Assembly: GCF_963677725.1 (NCBI RefSeq)
Contig: NZ_OY782507.1
Location: forward strand, 2,480,001-2,544,000
Direction of reading: 5' to 3'
DNA length: 64,000 bases
From: an uncultured Cohaesibacter sp.
GTDB lineage: Bacteria; Pseudomonadota; Alphaproteobacteria; Rhizobiales; Cohaesibacteraceae
Of this stretch, positions 47,670-56,887 are shown piece by piece. The translations under genes were made by a program, and so were the position numbers. Below the pieces are notes generated by a model that saw only the letters and a list, made by a program, of their open reading frames with translations, did not search any database and was not told the DNA's origin. The stretch's first letter is position 1, and each line of letters begins with the position of its first letter.

Positions 47670-50456
47670 ATGACACTCTCCCCACAGAATGACGGTTTGA
47701 TCGATGTTGACGCCGCGCGCTCGCAAATGGAGCAGATCGTCGCCGATGGCGGGGGGGATGCAACGGACTTCACTGTGCGAGGGCAAATCCTGCTCTTGCT
47801 CAAAGACCTCCTTCAGACCGGCCGGCAACGAGCCGAACAGCTTCTGAGCGAGGATGGGATGGGGATCTATTGCGCCATCCGCCTGTCCTATCTGGAAGAC
47901 GAAATTATCCGGCTGATTCATCGCTTTGCGATTGAAAAAGTGTTTCCCGTTGATAATCCATCTTCCTCCGAGCGGCTGGCGATTGCTGCGGTCGGGGGCT
48001 ATGGTCGCTCGACGCTGGCGCCCCATTCCGACATCGATTTGCTGTTTCTGCTGCCCTACAAACAGACCCCTTGGGGGGAGAGCGTTGTCGAATATATTCT
48101 CTATATGCTGTGGGATCTGGGCCAGAAGGTCGGCCATGCGACGCGCACACTGGACGAATGTATCCGACTGGCAAAATCGGACATCACCATTCGGACAGCG
48201 ATGCTCGAAGCGCGCTATCTGGACGGAGAAAAGGCGCTGTTTGATGAACTGATCGAGAAATTTGACAAATCGGTGATGCGGGGCACCAGCGCAGAATTCA
48301 TTTCCGCCAAGCTGGCCGAACGGGATGCCCGCCATGATCAGCAGGGTGATTCGCGCTATATGGTCGAGCCCAATATCAAAGAAGGCAAAGGCGGCCTTCG
48401 GGACATTCATACCCTGTTCTGGATCGGCCAATATGCCTATAGGGTGCGCCGGGCTCGCAATCTGATCGATGCTGGCGTCTTCACCGCCAATGAATATCGC
48501 CGCTTTCGCAAGGTCAACAATCACCTCTGGACCGTGCGGTGCCATTTGCACTTCATTGCCAATCGGCCCGAGGAACGAGTGTCGTTCGACGTCCAGCGGG
48601 AGTTGGCGGAGCGGATGGGCTACAAGAGCCATCCGGGCCAGAGTGCGGTCGAGCGCTTCATGAAACACTATTTTCTGGTGGTCAAGGAAGTGGGGGAAAT
48701 CACTCGCATCTTCTGCGCCGCGCTGGAAGAGGATTTCGGCAAGCAGGCGCCGGGAATCAACCGCTTTTTTGCCGCTATACCCTTTCGCCGCCGCAAGATT
48801 CGCGATGCCCATGGCTTCATCGTCGATCATGGCCGCCTGTCGGTGGTGGGGGAAGAGGTCTTCAAGGACAATCCGGTCAATATGCTGCGCATCTTCGAGC
48901 TTGCGGATCGGGAGAATCTCTCCTTCCATCCTGATGCAATGCATGCGATCCGCCATAATTTGCGGCTGATCGATCATGATTTGCGCCACAATAAGGAAGC
49001 CAATGAGACATTCCTGCGGATCCTGACGTCCCGTGGTGACCCGGAAAATGTGCTTCGGCGGATGACAGAAGCCGGGGTTTTGGGGCGCTTCATCCCCGAA
49101 TTCGGGCGCATCGTGGCGATGATGCAGTTCAACATGTATCACCATTATACGGTGGATGAGCATTTGCTGCGCGCGGTTGGCATTTTATCGGAAATCGAAA
49201 AACAACGCCTTAATGACGAGCATCCGCTGGCCAGCGAATTGGCCCCCAATATCCATGACCGGGTGGTGCTCTATGTGGCGGTGTTCCTGCATGATATTGC
49301 CAAGGGGCGGCCGGAAAGCCACTCTCCGGCAGGGGCACGCGTGGCGCAAGAGCTTTGCCCGCGTCTGGGGCTGAATGAAGAGCAGACCGAACAGGTGGCA
49401 TGGCTGGTGATGGAGCATTTGACCATGAGTCAGGTCTCCCAGTCGCGTGATCTATCGGACCGCAAGACGATCCTCGATTTCTGCAGTGTGGTGCAGACCA
49501 TGGAACAAATGCGGATGTTGCTGATCCTGACGGTCGCCGACATCAAGGCGGTTGGGCCGGGTGTCTGGAATGGCTGGAAAGGTCAGCTGCTGCGCACGCT
49601 CTATTCCGAAGCCGAGCCTATTCTGACCGGTGGCCACTCTCAACAAAGCCGCGACGCACGCGAAGCACGGGCGAAGGAGAAACTGCGCCACCGACTGGAA
49701 AACTGGGATTCCGAGACCATCGATGCCTATCTCAATCTGCATTATTCCGCCTATTGGCTGCGCACAGACACGGACAGCGCCATAGAGCATGCGTCCCTGA
49801 TCCTCAAGGCCGATCAGAATGGAGACAAGGTGGCCACCGCCATCAAGGCCTATGAATTCGAGGGCATCACCGAAATCACCATTTTGGCACCGGACCATCC
49901 GCGTTTGTTGTCGATGATCGCAGGCGCCTGCTCGGCTGCCGGGGCGAATATTGTCGATGCGATGGTCTTTACCACCACCGATGGGCGGGCACTGGATACG
50001 ATCCTGCTTGAACGGGAGTTTGACGAAGATCGGGATGAGCGCCGCCGCGCCAACCGGGTTGTGGATCTGTTGGTGCAGGTTCTAAAAGGCGAAACCCGTC
50101 TGCCGCCGCTGGTCAACCAGAAGGAAAGCCACAAGAATCGCTTCCAGACCTTCCGACCACGCAAGAAGGTGACGGTCAACAATGATCTGTCCAACCAGTC
50201 CACAGTGATTGAAGTGGAGGGGCTGGACCGTCCGGGTCTGTTGTCGGCCCTGACCCGCACCCTGTCGGGCCTCAATCTGGACATCCAGTCGGCCCATATC
50301 ACCACCTTTGGGGAGCGCGTGGTCGACGCCTTCTATGTCACCGACCTGACAGGGGCGAAAATCACCAATCCGGACCGCCGGTTGATGATCGAAACCCAGA
50401 TGCGCGAAGCACTGACCGGCGAGGTCGATCCGAAAAATCCGGTCCAGCCGCGTTAA
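47670..50456 (+). CDS. glnD: Bifunctional PII uridylyltransferase / uridylyl-removing enzyme
   Basis: Senses glutamine and adds or removes UMP on PII proteins. 928 residues from the ATG at 47670; an in-frame TTG at 47568 would add 34. Domains in order: nucleotidyltransferase with GGYGRSTLAPHSDIDLLF (about 107-124), HD hydrolase (FLHDIAKGRPESHS about 540-553), and two C-terminal ACT glutamine-binding domains (about 735-815 and 850-925). This is the standard GlnD plan. Its targets include GlnK/GlnB, whose genes are not here. Confidence 0.95.
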   Translation: MTLSPQNDGLIDVDAARSQMEQIVADGGGDATDFTVRGQILLLLKDLLQTGRQRAEQLLSEDGMGIYCAIRLSYLEDEIIRLIHRFAIEKVFPVDNPSSSERLAIAAVGGYGRSTLAPHSDIDLLFLLPYKQTPWGESVVEYILYMLWDLGQKVGHATRTLDECIRLAKSDITIRTAMLEARYLDGEKALFDELIEKFDKSVMRGTSAEFISAKLAERDARHDQQGDSRYMVEPNIKEGKGGLRDIHTLFWIGQYAYRVRRARNLIDAGVFTANEYRRFRKVNNHLWTVRCHLHFIANRPEERVSFDVQRELAERMGYKSHPGQSAVERFMKHYFLVVKEVGEITRIFCAALEEDFGKQAPGINRFFAAIPFRRRKIRDAHGFIVDHGRLSVVGEEVFKDNPVNMLRIFELADRENLSFHPDAMHAIRHNLRLIDHDLRHNKEANETFLRILTSRGDPENVLRRMTEAGVLGRFIPEFGRIVAMMQFNMYHHYTVDEHLLRAVGILSEIEKQRLNDEHPLASELAPNIHDRVVLYVAVFLHDIAKGRPESHSPAGARVAQELCPRLGLNEEQTEQVAWLVMEHLTMSQVSQSRDLSDRKTILDFCSVVQTMEQMRMLLILTVADIKAVGPGVWNGWKGQLLRTLYSEAEPILTGGHSQQSRDAREARAKEKLRHRLENWDSETIDAYLNLHYSAYWLRTDTDSAIEHASLILKADQNGDKVATAIKAYEFEGITEITILAPDHPRLLSMIAGACSAAGANIVDAMVFTTTDGRALDTILLEREFDEDRDERRRANRVVDLLVQVLKGETRLPPLVNQKESHKNRFQTFRPRKKVTVNNDLSNQSTVIEVEGLDRPGLLSALTRTLSGLNLDIQSAHITTFGERVVDAFYVTDLTGAKITNPDRRLMIETQMREALTGEVDPKNPVQPR

Positions 50457-50463
50457 GCTGTCA

Positions 50464-50496
50464 ATTCAGGCTCTTTGTCCGTCAAAGAGCCTGAAT
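50464..50496 (+). repeat. Perfect 14-bp hairpin after glnD
   Basis: ATTCAGGCTCTTTG and its exact reverse complement flank TCCGT, eight bases after the glnD stop. There is no T run, so termination is uncertain; it may protect the 3' end or block read-through into murJ. Confidence 0.7.
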
Positions 50497-50618
50497 ATTG
50501 CCATCCTTGCCCACTAGCTGCATGAAAGTCGATTGATCCCGCCTGCCAACAGCGATAAGTCAGTCGTGGTCAGAGGCGAAGCACGCCTCAGGCAATCTGT
50601 GGAAGGAAGGGGCTCCCC

Positions 50619-52175
50619 ATGTCCATGCTGAGGAATTTTGCCACCGTCGGTGTGGCGACGCTCGCCAGTCGCGTGCTTGGCTTTGTGCGCGATATCCTGG
50701 TGGCGGCCAGCTTGGGATCGGGGCCGGTGGCTGACGCCTTTTTCGTGGCTTTTCGTCTGCCCAATCTGTTCCGACGGCTCTTTGCCGAAGGCGCGTTCAA
50801 TTCTGCCTTCGTGCCGATCTTTGCCGGGTCGCTGGAGGCTGATGGGGCAGAAGGTGCGCGCAAGGTGGCCGAGGAAATTCTCGCCGGATTGTTGTTTGTG
50901 CTGTTGATTTTCAGTGCCTTGGCTGAATTGGCCATGCCGCTGATGATTCATCTGCTTGCACCGGGCTTTCAGGAAGATCCATCCAAATTTGATCTGGCCG
51001 TGGTGCTGACGCGGATCACCTTTCCCTATTTGCTCTGCATGTCCGTGATTGCCTTTCTCTCGGGCATTCTCAACTCCCTTGGTAAATTTGCCGTGGCTGC
51101 CTTTGCGCCGGTCTTGCTCAATGTGGTGCTGATTTCGACGCTGGTGCTGGTCTTGCTGAGCGGGGCGGACAATAGCCCGCTGGCGGGGCATTTTCTGGCT
51201 TGGGGCGTGTTTGTGGCAGGCTTTGTGCAGCTGGCAACCCTGATCTGGGCGACGCGCCGGGCGGGCTTTCCCCTGTCGCTGAAACGCCCTCGCCATACCG
51301 ACAATACCCGCAAGCTGATCCGCCTTGGCATTCCGGGCATTGTGGCTGGTGGCGTGACGCAGCTCAACATCATGATCGGGACGATCATCGCGTCCTTTCA
51401 GGCAGGGGCGGTGTCCTATCTTTATTATGCCGACCGGATTTACCAACTGCCGCTCGGCGTGGTCGGCATTGCCATTGGGGTGGTTCTGCTGCCTGACCTC
51501 ACGCGCCGGGTGCGGGCCGGCGATCAGGCTTCTGTCGATCAGGCACAGAATAGAGCGATGGAATTTGCCATGTTCCTGACCCTGCCCGCCGCAGTCGCTT
51601 TGGCCGTGGTGCCAGGGCCCATCATTGCAGTGCTGTTTGAGCGGGGGCAATTCACCGCTCAGGATACTCAAATGACCGCATGGGCGCTCGCCGCCTTTGC
51701 GCTCGGGCTGCCTGCCTTTGTGCTTAACAAGGTCTTGTCTCCGGGCTTTTTTGCGCGCGAAGACACCAAGACGCCAATGCAATTTGCTGCCATAGCCATG
51801 GTGATCAATGTCGGTGGGTCACTGTTGCTGTTCCCATTCCTCCAGCATGTGGGCATTGCTGTGGCGACCAGCCTGTCGGGCTGGGTCAATGCGCTGTTGC
51901 TGTGGTATATGCTGTGGCGGCGGGGCAATTTCCATGCGGACCAACTACTGTTGCGCCGCCTGGTGCTGTTTCTCTTCTCAGCCTTGCTGATGGGGGCTGG
52001 CATCTGGTTGCTGCTTCATTGGCTGACGCCTTTGCTTGGCGCGGAATTGCTGGTCAGCCGGATCATCGGTCTTTCCCTGTTGGTGGGGGCAGGGGTTGCC
52101 CTGTTTTTGGGCGCAACCTTGCTCACCGGGGCCTTTTCGCTTGTTGAATTGAAGGCACGGTTGCGCCGCCGATAG
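50619..52175 (+). CDS. murJ: Lipid II flippase MurJ
   Basis: MOP-superfamily membrane protein that flips lipid II across the inner membrane for peptidoglycan synthesis. 518 residues, about 14 helices. The start ATVGVATLASRVLGFVRDIL (residues 6-25) and the RLPNLFRRLFAEGAFNSAF region are MurJ hallmarks, the latter carrying the essential arginine-rich face. It follows glnD, the conserved order in rhizobia. Confidence 0.96.
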   Translation: MSMLRNFATVGVATLASRVLGFVRDILVAASLGSGPVADAFFVAFRLPNLFRRLFAEGAFNSAFVPIFAGSLEADGAEGARKVAEEILAGLLFVLLIFSALAELAMPLMIHLLAPGFQEDPSKFDLAVVLTRITFPYLLCMSVIAFLSGILNSLGKFAVAAFAPVLLNVVLISTLVLVLLSGADNSPLAGHFLAWGVFVAGFVQLATLIWATRRAGFPLSLKRPRHTDNTRKLIRLGIPGIVAGGVTQLNIMIGTIIASFQAGAVSYLYYADRIYQLPLGVVGIAIGVVLLPDLTRRVRAGDQASVDQAQNRAMEFAMFLTLPAAVALAVVPGPIIAVLFERGQFTAQDTQMTAWALAAFALGLPAFVLNKVLSPGFFAREDTKTPMQFAAIAMVINVGGSLLLFPFLQHVGIAVATSLSGWVNALLLWYMLWRRGNFHADQLLLRRLVLFLFSALLMGAGIWLLLHWLTPLLGAELLVSRIIGLSLLVGAGVALFLGATLLTGAFSLVELKARLRRR

Positions 52176-52330
52176 ATGCTGGTCTGTTTGGGTCGGTTCG
52201 AGACTGCTTTCTCGCCGCACCCTGTCGAATCAACTTGCATATGGGACGGGCTTGTCCGATAACCCCCTTCTAATTTCAACCCTCCCCCCTTGCGCTTCCA
52301 CCCGCTTGGGCAACATCATGAGGCAAAGTC

Positions 52331-53404
52331 ATGGCGAATTTCGAGCCACGCGTATTCTCTGGCATCCAGCCATCGGGTAACCTGCATCTTGGCAACTATC
52401 TGGGTGCAATCACCAAATTTGTTGATCTGCAATCCTCTTACAATTGCATTTTCTGTGTCGTTGACATGCATGCCATCACGGTCTGGCAAGACCCCGAAGG
52501 GCTGATGCGCCGCACCCGTGAAGTGACCGCAGGTTTCCTTGCTTCCGGCATCGACCCTGAAAAGCATATTGTTTTCAACCAGAGTCAGGTTCCCGCCCAT
52601 GCCCAACTGGCCTGGGTTTTCAATTGTGTGGCCCGGATGGGGTGGCTCAACCGGATGACCCAGTTCAAGGACAAAGCGGGCAAGAACCGTGAGAATGTGT
52701 CCTCGGGTCTGTTTGCCTATCCCAACCTGATGAGTGCGGATATTCTGGTCTACAAGGCGACCCATGTTCCCGTGGGCGAGGACCAGAAGCAGCATCTGGA
52801 ACTGGCACGCGACACGGCGCAGAAGTTCAATATCGACTATGCGGAGCGCATCGCGTCGCTGGGTTATGGCGTGGACAATGTCGGCCGTGACGTGACCACT
52901 GATCCCGAGCTGGTCTTCTTCCCGCAGCCTGAGCCTCTGATTGGCGGCCCGGCGCCGCGTGTCATGTCTTTGCGTGATGGCTCGAAGAAAATGTCATCGT
53001 CCGACGCGTCGGACAAGGCGCGCATCAACATGACCGATGACGCGGACACCATCTCCCAGAAGATCCGCAAGGCCAAGACCGACCCCGAAGCCCTACCCAG
53101 CGAAGTTGCAGGGCTGGAAGGCCGGGCAGAAGCCTCCAATCTTGTGGGCATCTATGCCGCGCTCTCGGGTCTGTCAAAGGACGATGTGCTGAAAGAACAT
53201 GGCGGCTCGGAATTTTCCAAGTTCAAGCCTGCTTTGGTCGAACTGTCCGTCGCCAAGCTCTCTCCGATCACCAACGAGATGCGCCGCCTGATGGATGATC
53301 CGGGGCATATCGACGCCGTCCTCAGCAAAGGGGCCGAAAAGGCAGACGCCATCGCCTCCCCCATCCTTGATCAGGTCAAGGATATCGTCGGCTTCATTCG
53401 CTAG
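52331..53404 (+). CDS. trpS: Tryptophanyl-tRNA synthetase
   Basis: Class I synthetase that charges tRNA-Trp; 357 residues. The HIGH-type motif is [10 protein letters not shown] (about 15-24) and the KMSKS-type motif is KKMSSSD (about 220-226). The longer form with insertions is normal for alphaproteobacteria. A strong terminator follows. Confidence 0.97.
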   Translation: MANFEPRVFSGIQPSGNLHLGNYLGAITKFVDLQSSYNCIFCVVDMHAITVWQDPEGLMRRTREVTAGFLASGIDPEKHIVFNQSQVPAHAQLAWVFNCVARMGWLNRMTQFKDKAGKNRENVSSGLFAYPNLMSADILVYKATHVPVGEDQKQHLELARDTAQKFNIDYAERIASLGYGVDNVGRDVTTDPELVFFPQPEPLIGGPAPRVMSLRDGSKKMSSSDASDKARINMTDDADTISQKIRKAKTDPEALPSEVAGLEGRAEASNLVGIYAALSGLSKDDVLKEHGGSEFSKFKPALVELSVAKLSPITNEMRRLMDDPGHIDAVLSKGAEKADAIASPILDQVKDIVGFIR

Positions 53405-53466
53405 AGCTAAGGCGAATCACATTGGCCCTGCGCCACTGTCGATCGACAGAAGGCATAATTCACAAC

Positions 53467-53494
53467 AAACCCGGCAGCCTGTCTGCCGGGTTTT
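53467..53494 (+). terminator. Rho-independent terminator of trpS
   Basis: AAACCCGGCAG pairs with CTGCCGGGTTT around a five-base loop, followed by TGCTTTTT. Confidence 0.88.
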
Positions 53495-53622
53495 GCTTTT
53501 TGCATTCACTTGTGTAATCCACCTTTGCCCGACCTCGTTGATACGTTGCAACCGTCAGGCAGGTCTGGATGGTCTCCTAGAGGCTCTTGCTCAAAGGAGC
53601 GCGGCATGGCAGGCTCTCTTCC

Positions 53623-54120
53623 ATGATTATCAAACGCACAATTCATGACGAAGGTCACTTTCGGAAATTTCTCGTTGTCGTGGACGATACCGAGGAATGC
53701 GATCGCGCCGTCACCTATGCGGCCCATCGGGCGTCAACGACCGGTGGTGGATTGACTATGATGGTTTCCATTGAACCCACTCATTTCCAGCATTGGCTGG
53801 GGGTCAAGGAAATCATGGAAGCCGAGGCGTATGAAGCCGCGCAGGATCGGCTGGAGCATTTCAAGGAACGGGTCGAAAAGACCGTTTCGGTACCGATTGA
53901 ATGCGTTATCAGAGAAGGCAAAGTGGCCGAACAGATTGTTCAGCTGATTGATGAAGACAAGGATATCGGCATTTTGGTGCTGGCCTCGGCTGCCAGTTCA
54001 AGCGACGGCCCTGGTCCGCTGGTCTCGTCCATATCCAGCCAGACCGGCAACAGCTTCCCCATTCCGGTGACCATTGTGCCGGGCAATCTTGGCGATGAGG
54101 ACATCAAGGCGCTGTGCTGA
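53623..54120 (+). CDS. Universal stress protein family (UspA-like)
   Basis: 165-residue cytoplasmic protein with the UspA alpha/beta fold: FLVVVDDTEECDRAVTYA near the N-terminus (about 15-32) and a C-terminal strand IPVTIVPG. The ATP-binding G-2X-G-9X-G(S/T) motif is degenerate (VLASAASSSDGPGPLVSS), so ATP binding is doubtful. It lies between trpS and nfuA as in related genomes. The ATG at 53623 is the first good start. Confidence 0.85.
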   Translation: MIIKRTIHDEGHFRKFLVVVDDTEECDRAVTYAAHRASTTGGGLTMMVSIEPTHFQHWLGVKEIMEAEAYEAAQDRLEHFKERVEKTVSVPIECVIREGKVAEQIVQLIDEDKDIGILVLASAASSSDGPGPLVSSISSQTGNSFPIPVTIVPGNLGDEDIKALC

Positions 54121-54271
54121 CCCTTTCCGGTTTGGCTTTTTCACTCTGATTGTCCCCGCTTTTCATCTTGATCTTTGTCGCAGAAGCGTTATCTGACATA
54201 CTAAAGACAGCAATGCGCATATCGCGGCTTGGAGAAAAGCCTCGCGCGCGATGGCTTGAAAAGGATCACAC

Positions 54272-54829
54272 ATGTTCATTCAGACAGAAGCAACCCCCAA
54301 TCCCGCGACTTTGAAATTCCTTCCGGGCAAGGTTGTGCTGGAAGATGGCACGATGGATTTTCGCACGGCAGCAGAAGCCGAACAGTCGCCTCTGGCGGAA
54401 AAACTCTTCACCATTGATGGCGTCGAAGGGGTTTTCTTCGGGTTCGACTTTGTTTCCATCACCAAAGGCGACACCGACTGGCAGCATATCAAGCCGGCCA
54501 TTCTGGGCGCGATCATGGAGCATTTCATGTCGGGCGCGTCGATCCTGAAACAGAGCGGCGAAAAAGGTCCGGTTGGCGAAGATTTCGACGAAGAGGATGC
54601 GGAAACCGTAGCAACCATCAAGGAATTGCTGGAAACTCGCGTTCGCCCTGCTGTTGCACAGGATGGCGGTGACATTACCTTCTACGGCTTCCGCGATGGT
54701 GTTGTGTTCCTGCAGATGCGCGGTGCCTGTGCCGGTTGCCCGTCTTCGACGGCGACCCTTAAGCACGGTATCGAAAATCTGCTGCGTCACTTCCTGCCAG
54801 ACGTTCAGGAAGTGCGCGCGGTTCAATAA
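54272..54829 (+). CDS. nfuA: NifU-like iron-sulfur scaffold/carrier (Nfu type)
   Basis: 185-residue protein with an N-terminal Nfu_N domain (MFIQTEATPNPATLKFLPG at the start) and a C-terminal NifU-like domain carrying the cluster-binding CAGC motif in RGACAGCPSS (about 150-159). It delivers Fe-S clusters to target proteins; MiaB, encoded about 3 kb downstream, is one plausible client. Confidence 0.95.
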   Translation: MFIQTEATPNPATLKFLPGKVVLEDGTMDFRTAAEAEQSPLAEKLFTIDGVEGVFFGFDFVSITKGDTDWQHIKPAILGAIMEHFMSGASILKQSGEKGPVGEDFDEEDAETVATIKELLETRVRPAVAQDGGDITFYGFRDGVVFLQMRGACAGCPSSTATLKHGIENLLRHFLPDVQEVRAVQ

Positions 54830-54862
54830 GCCTGCAAGAGCTCTTGTGCTACAGAAATAAAC

Positions 54863-54899
54863 AAAAGCCGCAGCTGGATCGGTCCGGATGCGGCTTTTT
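54863..54899 (+). terminator. Rho-independent terminator of nfuA
   Basis: AAAAGCCGCA pairs with TGCGGCTTTT, then a T run; 34 bases after the nfuA stop. Confidence 0.9.
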
Positions 54900-54942
54900 G
54901 TTTTCATTTTGCGCCCATCCCATGGGCCGACCACCACAATCC

Positions 54943-54972
54943 TTTTGTCAATCGATTAATCGATTGACAAAA
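54943..54972. promoter_or_regulatory. Perfect 30-bp palindrome upstream of tsaB
   Basis: TTTTGTCAATCGATT is immediately followed by its exact reverse complement, with no spacer. It ends 26 bases before the tsaB ATG and follows the nfuA terminator, so it sits in the promoter region of the tsaB-rimI-mur group. As an operator it would suit a large dimeric or tetrameric repressor; as RNA it would form a long hairpin next to the ribosome-binding site. I recognise no known box (it is not a clear FNR, Irr, RirA or Mur site). Confidence 0.85.
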
Positions 54973-54998
54973 GCCCGCAATTGGGGAAATGACAGGCC

Positions 54999-55703
54999 AT
55001 GACCCAATCGCCCGACATTTGCCTTGCCCTTGATACTGCTCTTGATGCCTGTTCTGTTGGCCTTGCCATAAGCGAAGACGGCGAGTCGCGCCAGTTTGGC
55101 CGATCGCTCAATTTGGGACGCGGGCATGCAGAGCATTTGATGACCGAGCTGGCCAGCTTGCTGAGCGAGGCGGGCTTAACATATCAGGATCTCACCCGGC
55201 TGGCGGTGACAGTTGGGCCGGGCAGTTTCACCGGATTGCGGGTTGGGCTCGCCACTGCACGATCGCTGGCATTGGCGCTTGATATCCCGTTGATCGGCAC
55301 ATCGACCCTCGAGGCGCTTGCTTTAACAGCCGAGCCGGAGGCAAAGAAGCCGCTGGCTGTGTTGATCGACGCGCGACGCGATCAGGTTTACGGCCAGCTC
55401 TTCGCCATGGATAAAGACACCCCGCAAGCGCTCACTGAGGCCGCTGCGCTGAAGGCCGCAGATTTTGCCGCGCTTTGCGTGACCCATGATGTGGGCGGAC
55501 TGATCGGATCCGGTGCGCCGTTGATCAAAGAGGCGGATCAACAACTGGCCCCATTGCCGGTTGAGGCGACGATGGTCCCCGATATGCAGCGGCTGGCGCG
55601 TTGGGCGTTGACGCAGCCGGTGCCCCGGACCATTCCTGCACCGCTTTATCTCAGAGGACCAGATGCCAAGCCGCAAGCCGCCAAGGCGATTGCGCGACGC
55701 TAG
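54999..55703 (+). CDS. tsaB: tRNA threonylcarbamoyladenosine biosynthesis protein TsaB
   Basis: Partner of TsaD and TsaE in making t6A at position 37 of ANN-decoding tRNAs. 234 residues of the ASKHA fold without the catalytic metal site; LALDTALDACSVGL (about 8-21) and TVGPGSFTGLRVGLATAR (about 67-84) are family hallmarks. It is followed by rimI, the common neighbour. Confidence 0.94.
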   Translation: MTQSPDICLALDTALDACSVGLAISEDGESRQFGRSLNLGRGHAEHLMTELASLLSEAGLTYQDLTRLAVTVGPGSFTGLRVGLATARSLALALDIPLIGTSTLEALALTAEPEAKKPLAVLIDARRDQVYGQLFAMDKDTPQALTEAAALKAADFAALCVTHDVGGLIGSGAPLIKEADQQLAPLPVEATMVPDMQRLARWALTQPVPRTIPAPLYLRGPDAKPQAAKAIARR

Positions 55704-55847
55704 GAAACGCGCGCAGTTTTTCTTTTTACAGCTGGTGCCTGTTCGCCATGCAAGCCTCTTCGACAATAGACCATCTGGCCCTATGGACAGATAGATGGAA
55801 CGATGGCTTGTTTCGGGAGAGAATCAGGCAGTGGATTTGGGAGGCAT

Positions 55848-56342
55848 ATGGTGTTTTTTTCGAAGAAAGCCTCTTCGATCGTCGAAGAAGCGAGCATGGG
55901 TGACCTGTCAGTCCTGACAGATATCCACCGCCGGTCCTTCACGCACAGCTGGAATGAAGGCGACTTTCAGAAATTGTTGCAGGACAAGACCGTTCAAACG
56001 CTGGTGCTCAAACGCTCCTCCCTGCTGGCAAAAGAGCAAGTGGTGGGCTTTGTTCTGGTTCGCACGGTGGTGGATGAATCAGAAATTCTGACCATTGCGG
56101 TGGATCCGGACAGTCGCAAAACGGGCGCGGGGCGGATGCTGATGGAGGAGGTCTTGCGGCGGCTTTATCGAGATCGGATTGCAAAACTCTTTCTGGAGGT
56201 GGACGCGAGCAACAAACCTGCGCTATCTCTGTATCAGTCACTGGGCTTTCGCAAGGTTGGCGAACGCAAGGGATATTACCGTACTGCGTCCGCCGAGGCA
56301 TCGCTGGCCTGGATCATGCAGATCGACGTCGCCGGATCCTGA
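55848..56342 (+). CDS. rimI: Ribosomal protein S18 alanine N-acetyltransferase
   Basis: GNAT enzyme that acetylates the N-terminus of S18 (and possibly others). 164 residues with the acetyl-CoA site AVDPDSRKTGAGRMLMEE (about 81-98) and the RimI-type segment ALSLYQSLGFRKVGERKGYY (about 124-143). GGAGG lies just before the ATG at 55848; an earlier in-frame reading to 55803 is rejected. It is placed after tsaB, as in many bacteria. Confidence 0.9.
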   Translation: MVFFSKKASSIVEEASMGDLSVLTDIHRRSFTHSWNEGDFQKLLQDKTVQTLVLKRSSLLAKEQVVGFVLVRTVVDESEILTIAVDPDSRKTGAGRMLMEEVLRRLYRDRIAKLFLEVDASNKPALSLYQSLGFRKVGERKGYYRTASAEASLAWIMQIDVAGS

Positions 56343-56387
56343 GCATCCGTCAGGCGACCCCGAAAAGAAGCGTGGGGATTCATCGCA

Positions 56388-56819
56388 ATGGCATTGAACA
56401 AGAAAACAAAAATTGAGGATCTGTGCAGTGATGCGGGCATGCGCATGACAGAGCAGCGCCGGGTCATTGCGCGCGTTCTTGACGATGCGGAAGATCATCC
56501 CGATGTTGAGGAGCTGTATGGCCGCGCCTCGCGGATTGATGGCAATATTTCCATTTCCACGGTCTATCGAACCGTCAAACTGTTCGAGGATGCGGGCATC
56601 ATCGAACGCCATGACTTCCGCGATGGGCGTTCGCGCTATGAGACCATCGATGAAGAGCATCACGACCATCTGATTGATCTGAGAAGCGGCAAGGTCATCG
56701 AATTCCGCGACGAGGAAATCGAGCGACTACAAGTCGAGGTGGCCCGTCGTCTGGGCTTCAAGCTGGTGGACCATCGGCTGGAGCTTTATGGCATCCCACT
56801 GGACGACAAGGAAAGCTGA
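56388..56819 (+). CDS. mur: Fur family regulator, manganese-responsive Mur type
   Basis: 143-residue metal-dependent repressor. The N-terminal winged helix (GMRMTEQRRVIARVL about 17-31; ISISTVYRTVKLFEDAGI about 54-71) and metal-site EEHHDHLIDL (about 88-97) closely match rhizobial Mur. The CxxC structural zinc site of many Fur proteins is absent, as in Mur. In related bacteria Mur represses manganese uptake (mntH or sit); Fur-like iron control is the alternative. It lies 45 bases after rimI. Confidence 0.88.
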   Translation: MALNKKTKIEDLCSDAGMRMTEQRRVIARVLDDAEDHPDVEELYGRASRIDGNISISTVYRTVKLFEDAGIIERHDFRDGRSRYETIDEEHHDHLIDLRSGKVIEFRDEEIERLQVEVARRLGFKLVDHRLELYGIPLDDKES

Positions 56820-56887
56820 TCCGATCCGCAACGGCAGGGGGCTGCGGCCCGCCGCATCGCCACGCATAACAGTTTTGGGGTCCTTTC

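Noticed and set aside
50514-51782. Large antisense frame opposite murJ
   Set aside because: The 422-codon minus-strand frame has low-complexity, shadow-like composition and lies entirely over a clear MurJ gene.
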